DNA of 64,000 bases. Origin: 2-02-FULL-66-14 sp964651335 (GTDB lineage: Bacteria; Pseudomonadota; Gammaproteobacteria; Burkholderiales; SG8-39). The notes beneath the pieces are model-generated. The model ran no database searches, was not told the DNA's origin, and saw only the letters and a list, made by a program, of their open reading frames with translations. A program made the translations under genes and the position numbers. The stretch spans positions 1 through 64,000 of the forward strand of contig CAZYVT010000002.1 of NCBI GenBank assembly GCA_964651335.1, read 5' to 3'. The stretch's first letter is position 1. Each line of letters starts with the position of its first letter. Positions 17,486 to 26,168 of the stretch are shown one piece after another.

Positions 17486-18549
17486 ACCGGTGCTCCCTTG
17501 AAATATTCGTCGAATGCAATCCAGCCGTCCCGGTGCGCCGCGTCCTCGCTCGCCCGGGGCGTGCCCCAGAGCCGCGCCATGCGGCGGCGCGCAGCGAGCC
17601 CGCGCGCGAGCGAAGGCCCGTACTCCTCGCGCAGCTCGCTCTCGTATGCGGCAAGCGCGTCGCGCCGACCCGCGTGCCTGCCCGCAGCGGCCTCGCTGGC
17701 ACGCTCGCCCGAGGCGATTGCCGGCGCGATCCCGGCGCCCGTGATCGGGTGCGTGAGGCCGGCGGCATCGCCGGCAAAGAGCACGTTTCCGCAGACGAGC
17801 CGGTCGCGCAGACCGCCCACAGGGATCGGACCGCCGGTTCGCAGCAGCACCTCGGCACCCACGCGCCCCTCGCGTACCAGCGCCGCGTGCAGCGCATCAA
17901 GCGCTGCCTTCATGTCGCCTTCGAACGCCGGGTCGAGCCCCATCCCGAGGTTGGCGACCTCGCCTTTCGGGAACAGCCACGCATAGCCGCCCGGATAGCG
18001 CGGCGAGAGCCAGATGTCGGTATCGTGGTGCGCGCGCTTGAGCGGCACCGTGTACTGGCGCGTGCCGACGACCGGCAGTCGCGGCAGGCCGAGGCTCGCG
18101 GCGACCGCCGAGTGCGGCCCGTCGGCCGCAACGAGCGCGCCGTAGCGCAGTTCGCGCAGCCCGGTCGAGGTGCTCACGCGCGCGACCGAGGCCTCGGCGT
18201 CGAGCGAATGCAGCGACGCGTCGGTCCAGAGTACCGTGCCCGCATCCTGTGCGGCGCGCGCAAGCGCCTGGTCGAAGCGGTCGCGGCGGATCATGAGACC
18301 GCCGAAAGCGCGTTCGCTTCTCTCGCCCGAAGGCAGGTACGTCGCCATGCCGGCGATCGGCTGCGCGCGCGCGACCTCGCGCGCGTAGCGCGCGGCCGGC
18401 AGCGGGATGAATTCGGCGCACTGAACCGGAATCCCGACGACCTTCTTGCGCTCGAGCGCAATGACCGAGCAACCGGCTCGCGCCGCGGCGGCGGCAGCGG
18501 ACGAACCGGCGGGCCCGCAGCCGACTACCAGGACGTCGCAGGTTCGCAT
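17482..18549 (-). CDS. lipT: LipT, FAD-dependent oxidoreductase of the lipoate pathway
   Basis: The 355-residue flavoprotein resembles geranylgeranyl reductases: an N-terminal FAD loop (DVLVVGCGPAGSSAAAAAAR), a mid-protein GALVAADGPHSAVA and a C-terminal NVLFAGDAAGLTHPITGAG. LipT is linked to the LipS1/LipS2 system in sHdr organisms and is thought to supply electrons or handle lipoate redox. It overlaps lipS2 by 25 bases and the GlcG-like gene by four bases, which indicates a single translation-coupled operon. Confidence 0.8.
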   Translation of the reverse strand: MRTCDVLVVGCGPAGSSAAAAAARAGCSVIALERKKVVGIPVQCAEFIPLPAARYAREVARAQPIAGMATYLPSGERSERAFGGLMIRRDRFDQALARAAQDAGTVLWTDASLHSLDAEASVARVSTSTGLRELRYGALVAADGPHSAVAASLGLPRLPVVGTRQYTVPLKRAHHDTDIWLSPRYPGGYAWLFPKGEVANLGMGLDPAFEGDMKAALDALHAALVREGRVGAEVLLRTGGPIPVGGLRDRLVCGNVLFAGDAAGLTHPITGAGIAPAIASGERASEAAAGRHAGRRDALAAYESELREEYGPSLARGLAARRRMARLWGTPRASEDAAHRDGWIAFDEYFKGAPV

Positions 18550-19652
18550 GAGGCGACAACCGGAATGCGCGCCACGCGGTTGCGAGCGCGTCGTTCGGCT
18601 TGCGCAACGAGGTGCGGGTCGATGCGCGTGGCGCCGGGGTCGTCCAGACCGAGCACTTCCTCGCCGACTGAAATCGAGCAGCAGGCGGGCGTGACCCTCA
18701 CGTCGCGGTCGAGCGTTAGCGCAAGCTCGACGATGCCCTCGGCTGGGTGCGCGATGCCCTTCAGGCCCGCCATCACGGCGTAGGCATCAATCTCCATCTT
18801 TGCGCGCCCGGCGGGCCGGGCGCAGCCAAGCAGCAGCGGCAAGCCGGGAAGCTGCGCGCGCGCGTCGAGGAAGAACCTGCCCACTTCGACGGAAGATGGC
18901 GTTGCGAACGGCCGCTGCGCCGGCGCGTAGAACGGCATCACCACCACCAGGACGAGCGCCGCCGGCCGGTGCCGCGCGATCATTTCGAGCGCCTGCCACT
19001 CGCCGAGCATGCGGCCGTAGTGCAGGCCGATCACGATGTGCGGCACGACTTTCATCGAGGTGGCGACCAGGCGCTCGAGCGAGCGCTCGAAATCGGCCAC
19101 CGGTCGCCTCAGGTGGTAAACCTGCGACACGGTGTCCTGCGCGCCGATGATGTCGAGCATTGCGACGTCGACCCCCGCCGCCGCCATCGCGCGGGCCATT
19201 TCCCGATCGACGAGCGCAGTGTGCATCGCGATCCGGAATTCGGGAAAGGCGTCCTTGATCCGGCGCACTGTCGGCAGGAACGGCCCGTACTCGACCTCGT
19301 CGCGATGGTTCGAGCCGCCGGTGAGCAGCATGCCGCGCGCGCCGCGTTCGATCTGCTCGTTTACCGTGCGCCAGAGCGCCTCGGGCGTGGTCGCCGCGAT
19401 CATCGGCTCGAGGACTTTCGCCTTGCAGTGGTCGCACTGCAGCTTGCACGCGCCGCCGGTGATCGAGACCGCCGGCCAGGCGCTCTTGCCGCAGCCCGCA
19501 ATCTCGCTGGTCGCGTAGGCCTTGAAGGTCGGGGTGTAGAAATGAATTCCCGCTGCTGCGGTCGCAGCATTCTCGCAGCGCTCGACCAGCCCGGGATCGA
19601 GCCTCGCCGGCTCAAGCGCCTCGATCCCTGCCGCGATTTCAAGCCAGCTCAC
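18525..19652 (-). CDS. lipS2: LipS2, radical SAM lipoyl synthase subunit
   Basis: The protein has about 375 residues with a radical SAM CxxxCxxC motif in GACKLQCDHCKAK, then MLLTGGSN and a TIM-barrel-like body ending in IDPHLVAQAERRARNR. It is assigned LipS2 by this motif together with its place between lbpA and lipT. GTG 19652 is chosen because it overlaps the lbpA stop as GTGA, although the frame stays open upstream. It partners LipS1 in adding sulfur to an octanoylated carrier. Confidence 0.85.
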   Translation of the reverse strand: MSWLEIAAGIEALEPARLDPGLVERCENAATAAAGIHFYTPTFKAYATSEIAGCGKSAWPAVSITGGACKLQCDHCKAKVLEPMIAATTPEALWRTVNEQIERGARGMLLTGGSNHRDEVEYGPFLPTVRRIKDAFPEFRIAMHTALVDREMARAMAAAGVDVAMLDIIGAQDTVSQVYHLRRPVADFERSLERLVATSMKVVPHIVIGLHYGRMLGEWQALEMIARHRPAALVLVVVMPFYAPAQRPFATPSSVEVGRFFLDARAQLPGLPLLLGCARPAGRAKMEIDAYAVMAGLKGIAHPAEGIVELALTLDRDVRVTPACCSISVGEEVLGLDDPGATRIDPHLVAQAERRARNRVARIPVVASCEPATSW

Positions 19653-20089
19653 GGGCAACCGGCGAATCCGTCTGCCGTCATCTTCTGCTCGAATGCCGGC
19701 GCGACCGCGGCGCCCGTCACCAGGGCCGCGCAATCCGCATCCCAGTTCGCCGGCTTGATCTTCACCAGCCAGCCGCTGCCGTATGGATCGGCATTGATGC
19801 TTTTCGGGCTGGCCGATACGGCCTCGTTCACCGCGATCACCTCGCCGCTCACCGGAGACTTCACCGGGCCGACCCACTTGCCGGACTCGACGGTCGCCGC
19901 GGACTTGTTGAGCTCGACCCCCCGCCCGACCTTCTTCGGCGTATAGGCGACGACCTCGCCGGCGAGCGCGCAAGCGTACGCCGTCATGCCGATGGTGACG
20001 GTGCCGTCCGGCTCTCTGCGCGCCCAGACGTTGTTCTCGACGTTGTAGTAGAGATCGTCGGGGAGATTGCAGTTCTTGACCGATGCCAT
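19649..20089 (-). CDS. lbpA: LbpA, lipoate-binding sulfur carrier (GcvH-like)
   Basis: This 146-residue protein has the GcvH fold, with the lipoylation site in SAATVESGKWVGPV (Lys71), preceded by YTPKKVGRGVEL. Family knowledge: LbpA of sHdr organisms carries the sulfur intermediate on its lipoyl arm and is not interchangeable with glycine-cleavage GcvH. No gcvT or gcvP is nearby; the immediate neighbours are hdrB2 and lipS2, which fixes the role. It should interact with the sHdr complex in the cytoplasm. Confidence 0.9.
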   Translation of the reverse strand: MASVKNCNLPDDLYYNVENNVWARREPDGTVTIGMTAYACALAGEVVAYTPKKVGRGVELNKSAATVESGKWVGPVKSPVSGEVIAVNEAVSASPKSINADPYGSGWLVKIKPANWDADCAALVTGAAVAPAFEQKMTADGFAGCP

Positions 20090-20143
20090 GTTGCACTCCC
20101 TACAGAAGTGAATTCGGAGCGGCCTCCACGCGCCCGCCGAGGA

Positions 20144-21055
20144 TCAGAGCACGCCCTTCTCATGCAGGAAATCGATCGAGTCGCTCACATTCTCGTGGAT
20201 CGCCACCTTGCGTGCCGACAGTCCGAGCGCAAGCCCGAGGAGCTGCGTGAAATAGAGCACCTTGGGCTTGGTCTGGATGCCGAACTTGGTCTCGGCCCGT
20301 ATCTGGTGCATCTCGAGCCCGGAATGGCAGGTCGGGCACTCGGTCGCGATCACTTCGGCGCCGCAGTCCTCGGCCCCCTGAAGCAGATTCAGCACCAGCT
20401 GGGTCGAGGTGTCGGAGTCCGAAAGCGTGTGGGCGCCGCCGCAGCACGCGGTCTTGAGCGGATAGTCGACGCACTCCGCGCCCGCCGCGGCGAGCAGATC
20501 GTCCATGAAATGCGGCTTGTGGGTCGATTCCGACCCCGGACCCTGGTCCTTCTCCGGGAAGATCTGCCGCGGCCGCGTGTACATGCAGCCGTAGTAGTTG
20601 GCGATCTTGATCCCTTTGAGCGTGCCCTTGATCCGCTCCTTGATTCCTTCCGGCCCGATCTCCTCCATCAGCCACTCGAGCAGGTGCAGGGTCCTGACGT
20701 TTCCTTGGTACACCGGATCGTCGGCCTCCTTCGCCAGGTCCTGCACGGTCTGCATCGTTTCAGGCGAGCTCTTGCATTCGTACTCCGCTTTCTTGAGGTT
20801 GTGGTAGCAGCCATTGCACGGCGCCATCACCGTGTCGTAGCCCATCTTCTCGGCTGCGATCGCGAGGTTGCGGGCCGACATGTAGGTCTGCAGCATCGGG
20901 TGGACGTTCTTCACCTCCATCGCGCCGCAGCAGTTCCAGTCCGAAAGATCTTCCATCTCCAGCCCGAGCGCGTCGACCACCGCGCGCGTCGAGCGATCAT
21001 AGGGGCCGCCCGATCCTTCGAGCGCGCAGCCCGGGTAATAGGCCACTTTAGCCAT
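20144..21055 (-). CDS. hdrB2: sHdrB2, heterodisulfide-reductase-like subunit B
   Basis: The 303-residue product has two CCG domains: YYPGCALEG with DWNCCGAMEV and CNGC, then YYGCMYTRP with TACCGGAHT and CPTCHSG. In methanogen HdrB such cysteines hold unusual 4Fe-4S clusters where disulfide chemistry happens. In the sHdr complex the subunit is expected to act on LbpA-bound sulfur. It overlaps hdrC2 by eight bases. Confidence 0.9.
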   Translation of the reverse strand: MAKVAYYPGCALEGSGGPYDRSTRAVVDALGLEMEDLSDWNCCGAMEVKNVHPMLQTYMSARNLAIAAEKMGYDTVMAPCNGCYHNLKKAEYECKSSPETMQTVQDLAKEADDPVYQGNVRTLHLLEWLMEEIGPEGIKERIKGTLKGIKIANYYGCMYTRPRQIFPEKDQGPGSESTHKPHFMDDLLAAAGAECVDYPLKTACCGGAHTLSDSDTSTQLVLNLLQGAEDCGAEVIATECPTCHSGLEMHQIRAETKFGIQTKPKVLYFTQLLGLALGLSARKVAIHENVSDSIDFLHEKGVL

Positions 21056-21824
21056 GGGCGTGCACCTTGCGTTTCTGCCCCTCGACGTACCGGCGCAGCA
21101 CCTCGCCGGTCTTGTTCCAGCGCCGTGTGCGCTGCTTGAAGATCATCAGCCAGCCCATCTTGAGCGGTCCCGCGATCGGCAGCCGCGCGAGAAACGCGCC
21201 GATGCGCCCGTCCCTGAGCAACGGAAGATTGTTCATGCGCGCGATGAAGATGCCGAGCCAGCCCTTCTTGAGCAGCTCGGCCACGTTCTCGCCCACTGCC
21301 TTGAAGAAATTGAACATCACCTCCGTGTCCTCGATCCGCCCGCGCTCCAGGCACTGGCGCGTGAACTCTTCGTCGAACAGGGTCGATTGGGTTTTCGGCG
21401 TGTGGCCCTCCATCTCGAGCCAGTGCGTCAGCGCCTTCATCACGCCCTCGGGCTTGACGTCCTTGGGGCAGGCGTGCGTGCATTTGTTGCAGGAGACGCA
21501 TTGCCAGATGATGTCCTTGTCCTTGACGATTTCCGACTGCAGGCCGAGGTTGGCGCAGTAGATCCAGTAGCGCGGGTTGAAATCGGTGTTGAGCGCGTAC
21601 ATGGTGCACGAGTTGGTGCACGAGCCGCACTGCCAGCAGCGGTGCATGTTCTCGGCACCCGGGATGCGCTGGATGATCCCCTGGAACTCGGGGTCGTAGT
21701 CCGTGACGGTGCGCGGCAGGATCATCGTGTTCCAGTGCCCGGACACGTCGATGCCGTCCACCACCAGTTTCTCGGCGGTGAGCAGATCCTTCGGATCGAT
21801 CAGCGATTTTTCGTGGATCGGCAT
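21048..21824 (-). CDS. hdrC2: sHdrC2, iron-sulfur subunit C
   Basis: The 258-residue protein carries two 4Fe-4S motifs, CWQCGSCTNSC and CVSCNKCTHACP, in the N-terminal half, as in HdrC. The C-terminal half has hydrophobic/amphipathic stretches (GWLGIFIARMNNL, PLKMGWLMIF) that might touch a membrane, but there is no full transmembrane helix. It passes electrons within the sHdr complex. It lies between the Hyp gene and hdrB2 with almost no spacing. Confidence 0.9.
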   Translation of the reverse strand: MPIHEKSLIDPKDLLTAEKLVVDGIDVSGHWNTMILPRTVTDYDPEFQGIIQRIPGAENMHRCWQCGSCTNSCTMYALNTDFNPRYWIYCANLGLQSEIVKDKDIIWQCVSCNKCTHACPKDVKPEGVMKALTHWLEMEGHTPKTQSTLFDEEFTRQCLERGRIEDTEVMFNFFKAVGENVAELLKKGWLGIFIARMNNLPLLRDGRIGAFLARLPIAGPLKMGWLMIFKQRTRRWNKTGEVLRRYVEGQKRKVHAHG

Positions 21825-21825
21825 C

Positions 21826-22560
21826 TCAGCGCACCGCCAGGGCCTTCCTGACGCGCGAACGTCCGCCCGGCCGCTCGGCGTCGATGCCCAGCAGCTTGCG
21901 CAGTTGCTCTTCCGGCGTCGCCCCGCGCGTGAAATCCGAGCCCAGCGTGCCGCCCGTCATGGCGCGGAAATATCCGACATAGGCGGTGGCGAGAACGAGA
22001 TCGGCCCACCAGTGGCGGTCGCGGTAGATGCCCTGCTCGGCGACCTGCCCCAGCAGCCACTCGTGCGCCTGGGCTGCGTCAGGGACCGAGTCGGACGAGG
22101 CGAACTCGCGCAGCGCGTCGCCCGCCCAGCGTGTCGCGAGCGGATGCGTCGCCGGTTCGGAAAAGTGCAGCAACTCGGCGGCGAAGTCGCGGGCCGCGCC
22201 TTCGAGTTTGCGCCGCGCCGCGCGTCTTCCCCGGGTGTCCCCCTCGGGGAGTGGAAGCGCGCTGCCGAATGCCGCGATCCGGCGCTCGGCGGACGCATCG
22301 CCGTGCAGGAGCGCGGCGACGCGAAATGCGAGAGTGTCTGCGCCGAGCGCCTCGATCACCGGGAACAGCTTGCGGCGCGCCGGGAACACGGCCTCGAGCA
22401 GCGCATCGATCGCTTCCCCGCTGCGCAAGGCAACGCCTCGTGCAAAGAGAACGTGCTTCGCCTGGAGGCCGTCCAGATAGGCCTGCGGCCCGGGGCCGGC
22501 CTTCGCAAGCGCCACGAAGCCGGAGAAATGCGCCGCAAAACGCTGCGCCTCCAGCGGCAT
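21826..22560 (-). CDS. sHdr-operon 'Hyp' protein
   Basis: A 244-residue helical protein without cysteine clusters or other recognised motifs. Its position between hdrA and hdrC2 matches the conserved hypothetical gene found at this place in sHdr operons of sulfur oxidizers (order C1-B1-A-hyp-C2-B2). It is probably a structural or accessory member of the complex; its biochemical role is not known to me. Confidence 0.75.
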   Translation of the reverse strand: MPLEAQRFAAHFSGFVALAKAGPGPQAYLDGLQAKHVLFARGVALRSGEAIDALLEAVFPARRKLFPVIEALGADTLAFRVAALLHGDASAERRIAAFGSALPLPEGDTRGRRAARRKLEGAARDFAAELLHFSEPATHPLATRWAGDALREFASSDSVPDAAQAHEWLLGQVAEQGIYRDRHWWADLVLATAYVGYFRAMTGGTLGSDFTRGATPEEQLRKLLGIDAERPGGRSRVRKALAVR

Positions 22561-22562
22561 GC

Positions 22563-23615
22563 TCAGGCGGCTCTCTTCGCAAGCGTGTCGAGGTCGCTGC
22601 AGGCGCGCAACGCCATCGCCATGCCATGCGAGATGCAGCTATCGATGTCCTCGGGCGCGAGCGCCGCGCCGCCGACATAGATGCCGGCGCGTTTCGACGA
22701 GAACGAACTCGTGTAGTGCTCGCCGCGGTCGAGGAAGCCGTGCTTTTCCAGCCCGACGCCGAACACCCGAGCGATCTCCGGATTGTCGGTGTTCGGATCC
22801 ATGCCGATCGCGTGCACCACCAGATCGAACGGGATCACGATCGGGCGCTTGACCAGCGTGTCCTCGCCCTTGACGAGCAGCCGCTTGCGGTCGGGCGCGA
22901 TGGTCACTTCGGCGATCCGCGCCTTGACGAACTTGGTGCGGTACTCCTCCTGCGCGGCCCAGTAGTACTTGTCCTCGTACAGGCCGAAAGTGCGGATGTC
23001 CATGTAGTAGATGTAGACGTCCGTCTTCGGCGAGAGCTCCTTGATCTCCATCGCCTGGTTTGTCGCCACGGTGCAGCAGATCTTCGAGCACCACTCGCGG
23101 CCGATCTGCCGGTCGCGCGAGCCGACGCAGAGCAGGATGCAGACGCGCTCCGGCGTGCGCCCGTCCGAGGGACAGGTGATCTTGCCGGCCACGATCATCT
23201 GCTCGACCTGGGTCGTCGTGACCACGTCCTCGTAGGTGCCGAAGCCCCACTCCGGCTTGTTGATCGAGTCGAAGTGCGTGAATCCGGTGCCGAGGAGAAC
23301 CGCGCCGGCGTGTACCGTCTGGCCGTTCGAGAGCGTCGCGCTGAAGCTGCCCGCCTCGCCGTCGAGCCTGGTGACCTTGCACGCCTTGTGCACGGTGACG
23401 TTGGGATGGTCCTCGACGCGCTTCACCATGCGGCCGATCGCGTCCTTGGCCCACTCGCCTGAGGGCACGAGCTTGGCGTAGCCCGAGAGGATCGGCGCGC
23501 CGCCGAGGCGGTCGGCCTTTTCCACCAGTACGACCATGCGGCCGAGCGAGGCGGCGCCATGTGCCGCGGCGAGTCCGGTCGGCCCGCCGCCCACCACCAA
23601 GAGAGCGTCGTTCAC
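22563..23615 (-). CDS. hdrA: sHdrA, FAD- and FeS-containing subunit A
   Basis: The 350-residue flavoprotein begins ALLVVGGGPTGLAAAHGAAS (FAD loop), has LLGTGF in the middle and VCILLCVGSRDRQIG...WCSKICC, the cysteine-rich segment of HdrA that binds a 4Fe-4S cluster, and ends with GIYVGGAALAPEDID. It is shorter than methanogen HdrA, as is usual for sHdrA. It is the electron-accepting flavin centre of the complex and overlaps hdrB1 by four bases. Confidence 0.9.
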   Translation of the reverse strand: MNDALLVVGGGPTGLAAAHGAASLGRMVVLVEKADRLGGAPILSGYAKLVPSGEWAKDAIGRMVKRVEDHPNVTVHKACKVTRLDGEAGSFSATLSNGQTVHAGAVLLGTGFTHFDSINKPEWGFGTYEDVVTTTQVEQMIVAGKITCPSDGRTPERVCILLCVGSRDRQIGREWCSKICCTVATNQAMEIKELSPKTDVYIYYMDIRTFGLYEDKYYWAAQEEYRTKFVKARIAEVTIAPDRKRLLVKGEDTLVKRPIVIPFDLVVHAIGMDPNTDNPEIARVFGVGLEKHGFLDRGEHYTSSFSSKRAGIYVGGAALAPEDIDSCISHGMAMALRACSDLDTLAKRAA

Positions 23616-24937
23616 GCTGAAATTGCCAGTTCAGGGTTGTAAAGGTATTCGATCTTCCCGGCCTTCACTTCCTTCAGGTACTCCTCGAAACGTTTCTTCG
23701 ACTCGGACCAGGAAACGCCCATCTTCTCCACTACGTCCTCGCACGGGCTCGCGTGCCACTGGAGTTGCGCGATCTTGAAGGGATCGGCGCCGCAGGCAAG
23801 CGCGGCGAACTGGATGTCGGCCATGATCGGCATCGAGTATTGCTGCTGGTGCGCCTTTCCGATCCATTGATTCTTGTCCATGGTCGTGACGCAGCCGGTA
23901 TCGATTCCCAGCATCAGATCCGCCTTGGCCTCTTCCTGCGCCACCTTGATCTTGCGGTCGATGGTGAACGAGCGCGTGAATTCGCGCTCCGAGATGATGT
24001 GGCGGAAGCCGAACCCGCAGCAGTCGTACCAGGTCGAGTAGTCCACGACCTGAGCGCCGAGCGCGGCGGCCATGCCCGTGCCGGTCGCGGCGCGGTTGCC
24101 GTCGAGGACCTCGGGATCGTAGATCGCGTCCTCGTGCACCATCTTCGAGTAGTGGCAAGCCATGTGCACCGTCACCCGAAGCTTCGAGACATCGATCTTC
24201 TGCAGCCTCGAGGCAATCTGCTTTCTCATCACGTGCACCCATTCGGAGTAATGCACGACCTCTTCCGGGAGCACCAGCTTGCCGTCCACCAGCCGCCCGA
24301 TCTTGCCCAGGATCTTCGTCACCCGCTCCCTCAGCGTCGCGTTCTCGATGAGGTACTTGCGCACCTCCTTGTAGTTGCCGAACGAGGTCGCGCAGTGAAC
24401 CAGCGGGTAGAAGTGCCCTGGCCCGTGCCCGAGCCGCTTGCCCGAAACGTAGGCCTGGTGAAAATTCCTCAGGAACACCGCCGAAAGCGACTCGACATTG
24501 CCGATTCCGGAACCGTGATAGTTCCAGGCAGTGCATGAGGTCTGATCGGTTTCGTCGAGATAGTCCTTGCCCGGCACCATGCCGAGCTGATTCATGGTCC
24601 ACAGGAGCGAAGCCGGATAGCCGGGGATGTTGCCGCACTGCCCGCAGCTCTTGTGGTGCCAGAGCTGCATCGTCGGAATCTTCTTCTCCCAGCCGAACAG
24701 CGTCTTCGCCACGACCGGCTGGTGCGCCTCGGCAACGCGGTGAACGATGATCTCGCCGTCCTTCTCCAGCTCCCACATGTGCTGGCGCACGTCCTCCATG
24801 CGCTCGCCGAGATCCAGCTCGCGCCGATCGACGCGCTTTTTCACCCAGTCGGTGGCCTTCGCCGCGTCTTCCGCGGAGAGGTTCGTCGGCTGAAAGAACG
24901 CGCCGTGGCCTGCAATGCCGCCTGTCAGTTCGTTCAT
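23612..24937 (-). CDS. hdrB1: sHdrB1, heterodisulfide-reductase-like subunit B (long form)
   Basis: This protein of about 441 residues is larger than HdrB2. It has scattered cysteine motifs: HKSCGQCGNIPGYP, an ACHYSK segment, YDCCGFGFRHI, and CVTTMDKN near the C-terminus. ATG 24937 has AGGAGG upstream and overlaps the hdrC1 stop (ATGA); an in-frame upstream ATG lacks this support. It is the second CCG-type subunit of the sHdr complex. Confidence 0.85.
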   Translation of the reverse strand: MNELTGGIAGHGAFFQPTNLSAEDAAKATDWVKKRVDRRELDLGERMEDVRQHMWELEKDGEIIVHRVAEAHQPVVAKTLFGWEKKIPTMQLWHHKSCGQCGNIPGYPASLLWTMNQLGMVPGKDYLDETDQTSCTAWNYHGSGIGNVESLSAVFLRNFHQAYVSGKRLGHGPGHFYPLVHCATSFGNYKEVRKYLIENATLRERVTKILGKIGRLVDGKLVLPEEVVHYSEWVHVMRKQIASRLQKIDVSKLRVTVHMACHYSKMVHEDAIYDPEVLDGNRAATGTGMAAALGAQVVDYSTWYDCCGFGFRHIISEREFTRSFTIDRKIKVAQEEAKADLMLGIDTGCVTTMDKNQWIGKAHQQQYSMPIMADIQFAALACGADPFKIAQLQWHASPCEDVVEKMGVSWSESKKRFEEYLKEVKAGKIEYLYNPELAISA

Positions 24938-25620
24938 GCGTCCTCCTTCTGTTCCTCCAGCCAATCGTCATACTCCTCGCGCTTCTCGTCGATGAAGTCC
25001 TCGATGACGTCGAAAAGGTTTTCGTCCATCGTCTCGAGTTGCTTCAGCACCCCGGTTTCTTCCCAGATGGTGTACATCTCGACCGAAGTCTTGAGCGCCA
25101 CTTCCCACGCCGTGGCGGTGGTCTGCAACGTCTTCAGTGGGATTGCGTTCCTGAGCGTCTTCAGATCGCCTTCCACTTTCTGGATGTTCGGGCCCCAGTC
25201 CGGGAAGTGGGCCGGCTGGATCATGTCGGGCGAAAGCTGGTTCCCGGTGGTGATGAGCTTGAGCATCACGCGGCCGAATGGTCTCAGAACGTCCTTTGCC
25301 GACTGCATGCCGTGCTTGATCGCCGCCTCGCGCATGATCGCGATCAGGCCTCCGGGCGAATTCTTGAACGGGCAGCGCGCGGCGCAAGTCATGCACTGCG
25401 CACAGGCCCAGATCTTCTCCTGCATCGCGTCGTACACCTGCTCGACGTTTTCGGTCCAGAGCAGCTGAACGATCTCCCGCGGGCTGAAGTCGTAAAAATG
25501 CGCCGACGGGCAGGTCGCCGTGCAGATGCCGCAGTTCAGGCAACCGTTCAGCTCGTGGTCATAGCGGAAATCCGACCGGATATCGTCGAAGATCTCTTGC
25601 ATCTCCGCGTGGGTGGCCAC
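24934..25620 (-). CDS. hdrC1: sHdrC1, iron-sulfur subunit C
   Basis: This 228-residue protein has two 4Fe-4S cluster motifs, CLNCGICTATCP and CAQCMTCAARCP, followed by a helical tail rich in acidic residues. It begins 18 bases after the tusA stop. Like HdrC2 it should relay electrons between HdrB and HdrA. Confidence 0.9.
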   Translation of the reverse strand: MATHAEMQEIFDDIRSDFRYDHELNGCLNCGICTATCPSAHFYDFSPREIVQLLWTENVEQVYDAMQEKIWACAQCMTCAARCPFKNSPGGLIAIMREAAIKHGMQSAKDVLRPFGRVMLKLITTGNQLSPDMIQPAHFPDWGPNIQKVEGDLKTLRNAIPLKTLQTTATAWEVALKTSVEMYTIWEETGVLKQLETMDENLFDVIEDFIDEKREEYDDWLEEQKEDA

Positions 25621-25638
25621 GAGCGCCTCCTGCTTCGG

Positions 25639-25866
25639 TTACTTGTGCTTCATGAAGAACGTGAAGACCTTGTCGGCCTCGGAATTGCCGAGCAGCGCGT
25701 GCCCCGTCTGCTTGCAGAACGCCTGAAAGTCCTTCACCGAACCCGGATCGGTGGCGACGATCTTCAGCACCTGCCCTGCCTGCATGTCCGCGAGCGCCTT
25801 CTTGGCACGCAGGATCGGCAGCGGGCAGTTGAGTCCGCGCGCGTCGAGTTCCTTGTCGAATTGCAT
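25639..25866 (-). CDS. tusA: TusA, sulfur-transfer protein
   Basis: This 75-residue TusA/SirA fold protein has the catalytic CPxP in LDARGLNCPLPILRAKKAL (Cys14). TusA carries persulfide sulfur to and from DsrE-type proteins and, in sHdr organisms, feeds the oxidation pathway. It is the promoter-proximal gene of the leftward operon, and the gene for a DsrE2 partner lies just across the divergent promoter. Confidence 0.9.
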   Translation of the reverse strand: MQFDKELDARGLNCPLPILRAKKALADMQAGQVLKIVATDPGSVKDFQAFCKQTGHALLGNSEADKVFTFFMKHK

Positions 25867-25949
25867 CTCGCATCCCCTTCTTGCAAATGAAAACGAGTCC
25901 TTATACCGCGGCTCGTCACTCGACGCGTGACCGGGGTCAACTGCGACGA

Positions 25950-25971
25950 TCCATTAGGAAATGCTAATATA
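25950..25971. promoter_or_regulatory. Candidate ArsR/SqrR-type operator upstream of tusA-hdr operon
   Basis: Inverted repeat TCCATTAG-N6-CTAATATA, about 85-105 bases upstream of tusA in the tusA/dsrE2 divergent gap. It shares the right arm and the six-base spacer with the perfect repeat at 35384. The core ATTA-N8-TAAT has the geometry of the ATTC-N8-GAAT sites known for SqrR/BigR-like ArsR regulators, which also include the sulfur regulator sHdrR. Binding is inference. Confidence 0.55.
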
Positions 25972-26023
25972 GCAAACTCTTGTCCCAACGCAAGCGTTTG
26001 CAGGAACCGATCCGGCAATTTCG

Positions 26024-26068
26024 CGTCTCCCGAGACGGGACGACAATCTTCTTATGTACGGATAAGAA
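26024..26068. promoter_or_regulatory. Two further inverted repeats in the tusA/dsrE2 gap
   Basis: CGTCTC-CC-GAGACG (26024-26037) is followed by TTCTTAT-N6-ATAAGAA (26049-26068), a perfect 7-bp-arm repeat ending about 100 bases before dsrE2. The second has the same arm/spacer geometry as the ArsR-like sites but a different core. They could be operators for the rightward promoter. The rest of the 300-base gap (25867-26168) shows no gene. Confidence 0.4.
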
Positions 26069-26168
26069 ACCCTGACTGGAGTGCGGGGATCGAATCGACG
26101 AGTATTTCAGTACACCCTTATATGCTTATCCGCGCCTGGACAAGGGTAGCGTGGAAAAGGAGGACGAC

